From an uncultured Pelagibacteraceae bacterium (GTDB taxonomy: Bacteria > Pseudomonadota > Alphaproteobacteria > Pelagibacterales > Pelagibacteraceae): a DNA stretch of 64,000 nucleotides. The stretch lies in contig CACFPS010000003.1 of NCBI GenBank assembly GCA_902568235.1, positions 1 to 64,000 on the forward strand. Direction: 5' to 3'. How positions within the stretch are numbered: the stretch's first letter is position 1; each line of letters starts with the position of its first letter. The notes below the pieces were generated by a model. The model saw only the letters and a program-made list of their open reading frames with translations, was not told the origin of the DNA and made no database searches. The position numbers and the translations under genes are program-made. Below, piece after piece: positions 20,217 through 29,137 of the stretch.

Positions 20217-21959
20217 ATGGCAAACAAAAAAATTAGAGGCGGTTCATTAATAGCTAGAGCAATTCGAGATAAAGGAATTGAAAAAGTATTTACTTTATCT
20301 GGAGGTTTTTGCAACCCAGCTTTAGAAGGTTTTATGGAATGTCAAATGGAAGTAATAAATTGTCCTCATGAGCAGATAGCAGGGCATTTAGCTGACGGTC
20401 ATACTAGAATTACTCGTAAACCTTCTGTTTGTTTGGTTGGTCCTGAAGGTTTTGCTAATGCGGTGCCTTCTATGATGGAAGCATGGGGTGAAAGATCGCC
20501 AGTTATTTTTATAACAGGCTCCAGTAGTTTAAAAAGACAAGGATCAGGAGGTTTTAAAGAAATTGATGATGTTTCAATAGCCGCGCCATTAACAAAATAT
20601 AGTGCAAGTATAACCGATGGAACGCGTATTAGAGAATTTGTAGACAAAGCATATAGAATTGCAACCAATGGATACCCTGGGGCTGTTCACTTAAGTGTCC
20701 CTGTTGATATTATGTTTTCTTCATTTGCTGAAGATGCAGGACTTGAGGAAAGGCCTTTTTCTCATCAAAAAAAACCAATAGCAAAAGCATGGCCAGACCC
20801 AAATCATATTACAGAAATATTAGAACTAAGTTGTAATTCAAAAAAACCAGTTTTAATTGGTGGACATGGAATATGGTGGTCAGGATCTGAAAAAAAATTA
20901 GAAGAAGCTGGTAACAGTTTAAATATTCCAATTTTTAATATTCCTTATCATCAAAAATTACTTGGCGAAGAAGCAGAAGCTTATATGGGACTGGCTGATA
21001 TCCATCAATATCCTCCATCTAAATTTGCAATTGATGAGTCTGATTTAATTTTAATGGTAGGGGCAAGATTAGATAATCAAATGAATTTTGGTAATCCTCC
21101 TCTTTTTCCAAAAAGTACTAAACTTGTTTGTATTAATGGTTCACATGAAGAAATTGAGCTTAATAGAGCAGCAGATATAAATCTTTTATGTGACACTGGT
21201 GTTTTCTTAGATACTTTATCAAAACTTAAAAAAAATAATAAATGGAACTTAGATAGAAAATGGTTTGATCAAAATAAAACTAAAAAGAAAGAATGGGTTG
21301 ATAAATCATTGAAAGACTTAAGCATTGAGACAAAAGAAGCAGAAATAAATGGAGGTAAAATTCATCCTCTTCAATTAGCTCTGGATGTTCAAGATGCGAT
21401 GGGAGAAAAAGATTGGTTGGTTATAGATGGTGGCAATACTCATTTTTGGTCAGAGATAGCTATTAATATTGCCGGAGCTAATGGAAAAAAACTTGGAGGA
21501 ATATTGCACCCCGGAACCTTTAGTATGTTAGGAGTTGGTGTTCCTTTCGCTATATCTGCAAAAAATGTTCATCCAAAATCAAATGTTGTCCTGATAAGTG
21601 GTGATGGAGCTTTTCTTTCTGGCGGTTTATCAATAGAGGCGGCTTTTCAAGAAAAAAAACCAATTGTTGTTGTCATAGATAACAATGGTGGTTTGGATTG
21701 TATATCTCAACAACAAGAACGTTTGTTTGAAAGTGGAAAACATTTTGCAACAGACTTTAGAGATATACCATTTCATAAAATCTTTGAAGGATTTGGAGGT
21801 CATGGAGAACTTGTTACAAAAAGAGAACAGCTTGCCCCTGCACTAAAAAGAGCTATAGAGAGTGGTAAAACAGCGTGTGTAAATGTAAAAGCAAAAGGAG
21901 TAATTAGCCCTATAGTTGCTGCAGTGAGCGATAAAAGAGATAAGGCTTCAATAGAATAA
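20217..21959 (+). CDS. Thiamine pyrophosphate-dependent enzyme, acetolactate synthase-like family
   Basis: 580 aa; CPHEQIAGHLADGHTRITRKPSVCLVGPEG, ISGDGAFLSGGLSIEAAFQEKKPIVVVIDNNG (TPP-binding GDG...NN). Confidence 0.92.
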   Translation: MANKKIRGGSLIARAIRDKGIEKVFTLSGGFCNPALEGFMECQMEVINCPHEQIAGHLADGHTRITRKPSVCLVGPEGFANAVPSMMEAWGERSPVIFITGSSSLKRQGSGGFKEIDDVSIAAPLTKYSASITDGTRIREFVDKAYRIATNGYPGAVHLSVPVDIMFSSFAEDAGLEERPFSHQKKPIAKAWPDPNHITEILELSCNSKKPVLIGGHGIWWSGSEKKLEEAGNSLNIPIFNIPYHQKLLGEEAEAYMGLADIHQYPPSKFAIDESDLILMVGARLDNQMNFGNPPLFPKSTKLVCINGSHEEIELNRAADINLLCDTGVFLDTLSKLKKNNKWNLDRKWFDQNKTKKKEWVDKSLKDLSIETKEAEINGGKIHPLQLALDVQDAMGEKDWLVIDGGNTHFWSEIAINIAGANGKKLGGILHPGTFSMLGVGVPFAISAKNVHPKSNVVLISGDGAFLSGGLSIEAAFQEKKPIVVVIDNNGGLDCISQQQERLFESGKHFATDFRDIPFHKIFEGFGGHGELVTKREQLAPALKRAIESGKTACVNVKAKGVISPIVAAVSDKRDKASIE

Positions 21960-21962
21960 TTT

Positions 21963-22298
21963 ATGGTAACTTTTTCATCACATCTTTTAAATTCAATAAA
22001 TGGAACTCATGCAAGTGGTGTAAAAGTAATAATTTATCAAATAAATGCAAATGGAGATAAAAAAAAATATTTTGAATCAGAAACTGATGATGGTGGTAGA
22101 ATTTTTCAAGAATTTAATCTTACTAAAGAAGACTGTCTTTGTAATTACGAAATGTTATGCAAAACAGGAAATTATTTTTTAGAAGAAAGAATTGTTTCTG
22201 AAATTGTAGTAAAATTTAAAATGTCAGATCCTAATAAAAAATATCATTTGCCAATTATAATTTCCCCGAACGGTTATTCTATTTGGTGGTCAAAATAA
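21963..22298 (+). CDS. Transthyretin/hydroxyisourate hydrolase-like protein with non-canonical C-terminus
   Basis: 111 aa; FSSHLLNSINGTHASGVKVIIYQ, TDDGGRIFQEF, VVKFKMSDPNKKYHLPIIISPNGYSIWWSK matches the TTR/HIUase fold but lacks terminal YRGS. Confidence 0.78.
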   Translation: MVTFSSHLLNSINGTHASGVKVIIYQINANGDKKKYFESETDDGGRIFQEFNLTKEDCLCNYEMLCKTGNYFLEERIVSEIVVKFKMSDPNKKYHLPIIISPNGYSIWWSK

Positions 22299-22308
22299 GA
22301 TTAGAATA

Positions 22309-23427
22309 ATGAGCTCTCACGATTTGAGCTTGTCTAGACGAATTAGACAAACTCCTTTTACAAATAAAGCAGAAGAACATGGTGTTTCTGGTTTTACCGT
22401 TGTAAATCGAATGCTTTTACCCAAGGCTTTTAAAAAATCAATTGAAGAAGATTATTGGCACCTTAATTCTAATGTTCAAATATGGGATGTGTCTTGTCAA
22501 AGACAAGTCCAAATTACAGGGCCAGATGCTGAAAAATTAGTTCAATTAATGACACCTCGTTCAATTAAAAATATGAAAGTGGGTAAATGTCTATATGTTC
22601 CATTAATAGATGAAAACGCAGGTATGATTAACGATCCTGTTTTACTTAAAATTGAAAATAATAAATTTTGGATATCTATTGCAGATTCAGATGTTCTGTT
22701 GTGGACTAAAGGAGTTGCAATTAGTTACAATTTTAAAGTTAATATAATTGAACCTGAAGTTTACCCATTGGCAGTTCAAGGACCTAAATCAGAAGAATTA
22801 ATGGTATCAATTTTTGGAGAAAAAATTAGATCTATTAAATTTTTTAACTTTGGTTTATTTAATTTTCTAGAAAAAAAACAAGTTATTGCTCGATCAGGTT
22901 ATAGTAAGCAAGATGGTTTTGAAATTTATTTTGAAGGATATGAAGCGGGAGAAAAACTTTGGGATACAATTTGGAAAGCTGGAAAAAAATTTAATATTTC
23001 TGCAGGTTGTCCTAATTTAATTGATAGAATAGAAGCAGGATTAATGTCGTATGGAAACGACTTTACTATAGAAAATAATCCGTATGAATGTAATTTAGGA
23101 AAATATCTTAACGAAACATCTCATAATTTTATAGGAAAGTCTGCACTAGAAAAAATCAAAATAGACAATATTAATAAACAAATGAGAGGTATTATTTTTG
23201 ATGAGAATCCTTGCCCCACATGTTCCCATCCTTTTCCAGTTTATTCGGAAAATAATGAAAAAATAGGACAAGTTACTTCAGCTATTTATTCGCCTAGAAT
23301 AAAGAAAAACATAGGTCTTTCAATGATTTCAAAAAAATACTGGAATAAAGGAAATAAATTAATAATTGAAACTCCTGAAGGGAAAAGAAGAAATGGCGTT
23401 ATAACATCTTTACCATTTCCAGAATAA
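22309..23427 (+). CDS. dmdA: Dimethylsulfoniopropionate demethylase-like protein (DmdA family)
   Basis: 372 aa; LSRRIRQTPFTNKAEEHGVSGFTVVNRMLLPKAFKKSIEEDYWHLNSNVQIWDVSCQRQVQITGPDAEKLVQLMTPR ... SYGNDFTIENNPYECNLGKYL resembles remembered SAR11 DmdA. Assignment versus paralog needs phylogeny. Confidence 0.72.
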   Translation: MSSHDLSLSRRIRQTPFTNKAEEHGVSGFTVVNRMLLPKAFKKSIEEDYWHLNSNVQIWDVSCQRQVQITGPDAEKLVQLMTPRSIKNMKVGKCLYVPLIDENAGMINDPVLLKIENNKFWISIADSDVLLWTKGVAISYNFKVNIIEPEVYPLAVQGPKSEELMVSIFGEKIRSIKFFNFGLFNFLEKKQVIARSGYSKQDGFEIYFEGYEAGEKLWDTIWKAGKKFNISAGCPNLIDRIEAGLMSYGNDFTIENNPYECNLGKYLNETSHNFIGKSALEKIKIDNINKQMRGIIFDENPCPTCSHPFPVYSENNEKIGQVTSAIYSPRIKKNIGLSMISKKYWNKGNKLIIETPEGKRRNGVITSLPFPE

Positions 23428-23460
23428 ACATATATAAAGAATAAAATTATAAATTAAAAA

Positions 23461-24585
23461 ATGTATAAAGCAGTTATAGCAGGGTATGCAAGATCTCCAT
23501 TTACTATGGCCAAAAAAGGAGAGTTAATTGATATTAAGCCAGTTAACTTATTATCAGAGGTTATCAAAAACCTAGTTTCAAAATCAAAAGTTAACTCAAA
23601 AGATATTGAAGACATTATTATTGGATGCGCATTTCAAGTAGGTGAACAATGTTTTAATATTGGCAAACTAGTTTCTTTTTTATCTGAAATGGACATTAAA
23701 ACTTCAGGTATGACAGTAGATAGATGGTGCGGATCTTCAATGGAAGCTATTCATATTGCTGGTGGAAAAATTGCAATGGGATCAGGTAAAGTTTTTGTTT
23801 GCGGAGGAGTAGAAAGCATGACTCGTGTAACAACAGGATTTGAGCCTATGCCTTATCCTTATACAGAAACAGAAAATCCTAACGTTTATTTTTCAATGGG
23901 CATAACAGCTGAAAATGTTGCAAAAAAGTATGGCATAACAAGAAAAGAGCAGCAGGGATTTGCAATATCTAGTCATCAAAAAGCTTCAGAAGCTCAGTCA
24001 AAAGGAAATTTTAGTGATGAAATTACTATTGTAGGTAATTGTTCTAAAGATGGAAATATTAGACCAAATAGTAACCAAGAAGTTTTAGATGGTTTAAAAT
24101 TAGCTTTTGATCAAAACGGTACTGTTACTGCTGCTACCTCATCTCCTTTAACCGATGGTGCTGCTGCAACATTAATATGTGAAGAACAATATGCTAAAGA
24201 TAATAACTTAGAAATTTTAGGAAGAATTGTTTCTACTTCTGTACAAGGTTGTGCTCCTGAATTAATGGGATTAGGCCCTATTGGAGCATCAATAAAAGCA
24301 TTAAAAAGAGCTAAACTATCTATTAAAGATATGGATATAGTTGAAATTAATGAAGCTTTTGCTTCTCAATCTTTGGCTTGTATTAAAGATTTAGAAATAG
24401 ACAATAAAAGAGTTAATTTAGATGGTGGAGCGTTAGCTCTAGGACACCCTCTTGGAGCTACAGGAGCAAGAATAACAGGAAAAGCTGCAGCTTTATTAAA
24501 AAGAGAAAATAAAAAATATGCTTTAGCAACTCAATGTATAGGTTTGGGAATGGGTATTGCTACTATAATAGAGTCAGTAAATTAA
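23461..24585 (+). CDS. Thiolase family protein (acetyl-CoA acyltransferase)
   Basis: 374 aa; TVDRWCGSSMEAIHIAGGKI, NEAFASQSLACI, GGALALGHPLGATGARI, ATQCIGLGMGIATI. Confidence 0.92.
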   Translation: MYKAVIAGYARSPFTMAKKGELIDIKPVNLLSEVIKNLVSKSKVNSKDIEDIIIGCAFQVGEQCFNIGKLVSFLSEMDIKTSGMTVDRWCGSSMEAIHIAGGKIAMGSGKVFVCGGVESMTRVTTGFEPMPYPYTETENPNVYFSMGITAENVAKKYGITRKEQQGFAISSHQKASEAQSKGNFSDEITIVGNCSKDGNIRPNSNQEVLDGLKLAFDQNGTVTAATSSPLTDGAAATLICEEQYAKDNNLEILGRIVSTSVQGCAPELMGLGPIGASIKALKRAKLSIKDMDIVEINEAFASQSLACIKDLEIDNKRVNLDGGALALGHPLGATGARITGKAAALLKRENKKYALATQCIGLGMGIATIIESVN

Positions 24586-25440
24586 CTATCTATTAATTCC
24601 TCTTAGTCTTTCTGATCGTCTTCTAATAAGTTCTGCGGTGACAAGAATTAATACTGATAAAACTATTAAACATGTTGCAACAGCTAAAATTGTTGGACTT
24701 AATTGTTCTCTTAAACCGGTCCACATTTGAATAGGGATAGTTGTATTTTCTAATCCTGCTAAAAACAAAACAACCACCACTTCATCAAAAGATGTAACAA
24801 ATGCAAATAATCCTCCGGATATTACGCCAGGCAAAATAAGTGGAAGAGTTATTTTCATGAATGTGTTAACTGGATTACTTCCTAAACTTGCTGCTGCTCT
24901 AGTAACACTGTGATCAAAACCTGATAAAGTAGCAGTTACAGTAATTACAACAAATGGAGTTCCAAGAATAATATGTGCAAGTATAATTCCTAAATGAGTT
25001 GCGGCCAAACCTACTTTTGCCATAAAAAAGAAAATAGCAACACCAGAAATAATTAATGGAACAATCATTGGAGAAATTAAAGTTGCCATTATTAAACCTT
25101 TGTAAGGCATGTGCCTACTGCTTAAACCTAACGCAGCAACTGTACCAAGAACAATAGAACCAAGTGTTGCAAAAATAGCAATAATAAAACTATTTTTTGC
25201 TGCTGCACCCCAAGGGTTTTTTGTTCCATAGATCATATCTTCATACCATCTTAAAGAAAATGCATCTGGATCAAGTCTTTTCATTCCTTCAGAAAAAACT
25301 AAAAATTCTTCTGCATTAAATGATAATGGAAATATTACAAATAATGGAGCTATCAAAAAGAAAAATACACTTCCACAAATAAATAGATAAGTATAATGCC
25401 AAACTCTATAATGTGGTTCTGTATATTTTGGTAAAGCCAT
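24586..25440 (-). CDS. Spermidine/putrescine-type ABC transporter permease (PotC-like)
   Basis: 284 aa; AASLGSNPVNTFMKITLPLILPGVISGGLFAFVTSFDEVVVVLFLAG. Confidence 0.92.
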   Translation of the reverse strand: MALPKYTEPHYRVWHYTYLFICGSVFFFLIAPLFVIFPLSFNAEEFLVFSEGMKRLDPDAFSLRWYEDMIYGTKNPWGAAAKNSFIIAIFATLGSIVLGTVAALGLSSRHMPYKGLIMATLISPMIVPLIISGVAIFFFMAKVGLAATHLGIILAHIILGTPFVVITVTATLSGFDHSVTRAAASLGSNPVNTFMKITLPLILPGVISGGLFAFVTSFDEVVVVLFLAGLENTTIPIQMWTGLREQLSPTILAVATCLIVLSVLILVTAELIRRRSERLRGINR

Positions 25441-25445
25441 AATAT

Positions 25446-26699
25446 TTATCCTAATTTAATATTATCAATTCCTACAAGCTTATTATAAATCCAGTAAACA
25501 ACTAAAACTCCTGTTAACAACATTAGCCCCATAGCTGAAGCAAAGCTCCAATCTAAAGTAGCTTTCATATGGTAGGCTATTTGATTACTAATTAGTGTAC
25601 CGGATGCTCCTCCAACTAACGCTGGTGTAATATAATATCCAATTGCAAGTATAAAAACTAACAAGCATCCCGCTCCAATTCCAGGTATTGTTAATGGAAA
25701 ATAAATTTTCCAAAAAGTAACAAATGGTGTGCCACCTAAAGATTTTCCAGCTCTCATTAGACTTGGGGAAATAGTTTTCATAACACTATAAAGAGGTAGA
25801 ACCATAAAAGGTAATAAAATTTGAGTCATAGCAACATAGGTACCAGTTTTGTTGTACATCATTTCTGGTCTATTATCGTCTGCTACCAAACCTATAAAGA
25901 CAAAAAAGTCATTCACAATTCCTTGCTGCTGCAACAAAATCATCCAACTTGCGGTTCTTACTAATAATGAAGTCCAAAAGGGTAATAAAACACAAATCAT
26001 AAGTAAATTACTGTATTTCATTGGTAAAGTCGCAAGCAAATGTGCAATGGGATAACCCATTAAAAAACAAAAAAGTGTAACAAAAAATGCAACTTCTAAA
26101 GTTCTCAACCAAAGAATTCTATGTATTCTTCTATCTTCTTCTACTTGTACAACATTACCATCTTCATCATAATACATGTCCATTCCTTTTAGATATTTTG
26201 CCATTGTATATGGAGGAGCTGTTCTTTTTATTGCTTGCCAATATTTTACATCTCTAAATCTTTTATGAATTTCCATTATTTGTTCTTTGGCGTTGCCTTC
26301 CTCGAACTTTTTCATTTTTCTCCATAACTTTTTGAGAATTGTATTAAACCCATTTTTTTCTTTATTTAATCTCTGGCCTAATTTTCCATGCTCTTTATTT
26401 TCTGCAAGAACTCTAAAATCTGCTAAAAAGCTTGCAAAAACTTCTTCCGGAGGTAACTCTTTTCCGTCCCAAGTTTCCATTGCCTTAAAAGTTTTAGGCA
26501 ACATGTTTGTAATCATTCTATCATCTATACTTCTTGAAAACATTTCTCCTATTGGAAAAATATAAGTAATAATAATAAAAAGTAATAATGGACAAACTAA
26601 AAGAAAAGCTTTGATTTTATTCTTTTTCTCAGCTTTTTTTAGACTTACCTCTAGAGGAATGCCATCTGTTGTTAAAATTTTTTGTGTTTCACTGCTCAT
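25446..26699 (-). CDS. Spermidine/putrescine-type ABC transporter permease (PotB-like) with long loop after TM1
   Basis: 417 aa; AGKSLGGTPFVTFWKIYFPLTIPGIGAGCLLVFILAIGYYITPALVGG; about 130-aa charged segment between the first and second TM helices. Confidence 0.9.
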   Translation of the reverse strand: MSSETQKILTTDGIPLEVSLKKAEKKNKIKAFLLVCPLLLFIIITYIFPIGEMFSRSIDDRMITNMLPKTFKAMETWDGKELPPEEVFASFLADFRVLAENKEHGKLGQRLNKEKNGFNTILKKLWRKMKKFEEGNAKEQIMEIHKRFRDVKYWQAIKRTAPPYTMAKYLKGMDMYYDEDGNVVQVEEDRRIHRILWLRTLEVAFFVTLFCFLMGYPIAHLLATLPMKYSNLLMICVLLPFWTSLLVRTASWMILLQQQGIVNDFFVFIGLVADDNRPEMMYNKTGTYVAMTQILLPFMVLPLYSVMKTISPSLMRAGKSLGGTPFVTFWKIYFPLTIPGIGAGCLLVFILAIGYYITPALVGGASGTLISNQIAYHMKATLDWSFASAMGLMLLTGVLVVYWIYNKLVGIDNIKLG

Positions 26700-26707
26700 A
26701 AATAAAA

Positions 26708-26732
26708 AGGGCGGTTATTAAATAACCGCCCT
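26708..26732 (-). terminator. Intercistronic hairpin after the Pot-type SBP gene
   Basis: AGGGCGGTTA-TTAAA-TAACCGCCCT between the SBP stop (26769) and permease start (26699), minus-strand operon. Confidence 0.72.
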
Positions 26733-26768
26733 AAATATAATATATAATTATAGTCTTTAAAACTTAAA

Positions 26769-27884
26769 TTATAGACCAGCTTTCATTGCTTCCCATTTTT
26801 CACCAAGTTCAGTGCCGTTATCAGCCCAAAACCAAGGATCAACTAGGAAATAATTTTTAGTGTTTTGCGGTGCAGTTGGCATGTGTGGTACCATGTTAGT
26901 CTTACCATCTTTATACCAAGGCTCACCTGCTTCCATAACTGCTATAGAAGATTTTCTCCAAGGAGCGTAAGCAATATACTTGGCGCTTCCAGCTAGCATC
27001 TCTGTGTTAGTCATCATTGCTAGAGCTTTTTTAGCATTTGCTTCATCTGGACCACCTTTAACTAGTGCAAAATATTCATAGTCAAGACCTTGTCCGTCCC
27101 ATACTTGAACGATCGGAGCACCTTCTCCAACTGTAGCGTTAAAGAATCTGCCATTCCAACCAGTTGCCATAACTACTTCTCCACTCATTAACAATTCTGG
27201 TGGTTGAGCACCTGCAGACCAAAATACACATCCGCCTTTAGGATCTGTACAAAGTTTTTTGATCTTATCCATAGCTCTTTGAACACCTTTTTCAGTATTT
27301 AAAGCTTCGTAGATATTTGCTCCACCTTGTTTAGGTTTGATTCCATCTGCTGCCAAAGCCATTTCCAAGTTTGTTAGAGCAGACTTATAGATTGCTCTTT
27401 TTCCAGGAAATTTCTTAGTGTTAAAAAAATCTTTTATAGTTTTTGGAGTACCTTTAACATTTTCACTGTTATAAGCGTAGTTCCAAGAATATAAAATATT
27501 TCCTACTGCACATTTGCTAGGCATTGCAGTGAAGAAATCTTCACTAGCAGGCGTTCCATCTGGAGCTGGTGGGAAGTCTTTGTCAAAATCAAATTCAACA
27601 AATATACCTTCATCACATCCATTGATAGTATCAAAAGCAAATACGTCGATTATATCCCAAGTAATTGCTCCTGCTTCTTTTTGTGCTTTAATTTCAGATA
27701 ATCCACCTGAGTAATCTACCCAGTTAATCTCTATGCCTAATGCTTTGGCAGTTGGATCACCATAACCTAACTTTTGTGACTCTGTATAAGCCCCACCCCA
27801 AGATGCAACAGTAACTGCAAATGAAGATGTTGTTATACTAAGAGCAAAAGTAAGGGCTAAAAATAATTTAGCTAATTTTCTCAT
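26769..27884 (-). CDS. Spermidine/putrescine-type ABC transporter SBP (PotD-like)
   Basis: 371 aa; signal peptide; VTVASWGGAYTESQKLGYGDPTAKALGIEINWVDYSGG, VMATGWNGRFFNATVGEGAPI. Confidence 0.92.
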   Translation of the reverse strand: MRKLAKLFLALTFALSITTSSFAVTVASWGGAYTESQKLGYGDPTAKALGIEINWVDYSGGLSEIKAQKEAGAITWDIIDVFAFDTINGCDEGIFVEFDFDKDFPPAPDGTPASEDFFTAMPSKCAVGNILYSWNYAYNSENVKGTPKTIKDFFNTKKFPGKRAIYKSALTNLEMALAADGIKPKQGGANIYEALNTEKGVQRAMDKIKKLCTDPKGGCVFWSAGAQPPELLMSGEVVMATGWNGRFFNATVGEGAPIVQVWDGQGLDYEYFALVKGGPDEANAKKALAMMTNTEMLAGSAKYIAYAPWRKSSIAVMEAGEPWYKDGKTNMVPHMPTAPQNTKNYFLVDPWFWADNGTELGEKWEAMKAGL

Positions 27885-28003
27885 TTATCCTCCGTTTAAA
27901 CGTTTTTTTAAAAAACGGATTACAACAATAACGGTATTGAGAGTCAACTGCTCAATTCCTCTAATTAAGCTTTATTTTGCTATATAATTTAATGAAGAAT
28001 TAA

Positions 28004-29092
28004 TTATTTAGGATCTAACGCCCTAGCGTCAAAACTGTTCCAGCCTATTTTAATTTCATTACCCAGCTTTATATCCATTCTTGCTGAACTATTGGGTACT
28101 TTTAATATAAATTCCTTGTTTCCTAACAAGTCTAATCTTACCCTTGTATGGTCACCATGGTAAATTACTTCTTCTATTTTGCCTTTAAATTTATTGTCCA
28201 TTTTTTCATCAGGATCAATGATTGCTCTTTCTGGTCTTAACGAAACAATACTTTTTTCACCTTTTGATTTTACTCTTATAGGATTTGCTAATATTTCATT
28301 TCCAGAATCTAATTTAATTTTGCATTTATCTTGCGAAATATCTACTACTTCACCTTGGAAAGTATTATTTTCACCAATAAATTCTGCAACAAAAGAATTT
28401 ACTGGTTCTTCATAAAGTTTATCAGGGCTAGATAATTGTTGTACTTTTCCATCATTAAAAACTGCAATTCTATTTGACATTGTTAAAGCTTCACTTTGAT
28501 CATGAGTAACATAAACAACGGTAACACCAATGCTTTCGTGAATATGTTTAATTTCATATTGCATGCTTTCTCTTAAATTTTTATCTAACGCACCCAGAGG
28601 TTCATCCATTAAAACTACTGCAGGATCAAATACCAAGGCTCTTGCCACAGCAACTCTTTGTTGTTGACCTCCTGATAATTGAGCTGGCATTCGGCTTCCA
28701 AAATCTGACAAAGAAACCATCGATAAAGCTTTTTCAACTTTTTTATCTGTTTCGTCTTTTGAAAATTTTCTAACTTTTAAAGGAAATGCCAAATTTTCAT
28801 AAACTGTCATGTGAGGAAACAATGCATAGTTTTGAAAAACCATTCCAATACCTCTTTTATGAGGAGGTATATTTGAAATTGGATTTCCATCTAAATAAAT
28901 TTCTCCATTAGTTGGAGTTTCAAATCCTGCCAACATCATTAAGCATGTAGTTTTTCCCGAACCAGATGGTCCCAACATAGTTATGAATTCACCTTCAGCG
29001 ATATCTAAATTAAGATCTTTAACAACCAAGACTTTTCCATCATAACTTTTGTCAACTTTATCAAATTTTACAAATTCGTTATTTTTTGCCAT
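28004..29092 (-). CDS. Spermidine/putrescine-type ABC transporter ATPase (PotA-like)
   Basis: 362 aa; GPSGSGKTT, LSGGQQQRVAVARAL, VLMDEPLGALD, C-terminal TOBE region. Confidence 0.94.
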   Translation of the reverse strand: MAKNNEFVKFDKVDKSYDGKVLVVKDLNLDIAEGEFITMLGPSGSGKTTCLMMLAGFETPTNGEIYLDGNPISNIPPHKRGIGMVFQNYALFPHMTVYENLAFPLKVRKFSKDETDKKVEKALSMVSLSDFGSRMPAQLSGGQQQRVAVARALVFDPAVVLMDEPLGALDKNLRESMQYEIKHIHESIGVTVVYVTHDQSEALTMSNRIAVFNDGKVQQLSSPDKLYEEPVNSFVAEFIGENNTFQGEVVDISQDKCKIKLDSGNEILANPIRVKSKGEKSIVSLRPERAIIDPDEKMDNKFKGKIEEVIYHGDHTRVRLDLLGNKEFILKVPNSSARMDIKLGNEIKIGWNSFDARALDPK

Positions 29093-29137
29093 AGAGAAGT
29101 TTATAAAACATTTGTTTAAAATTTTTGCAATAGTTAA

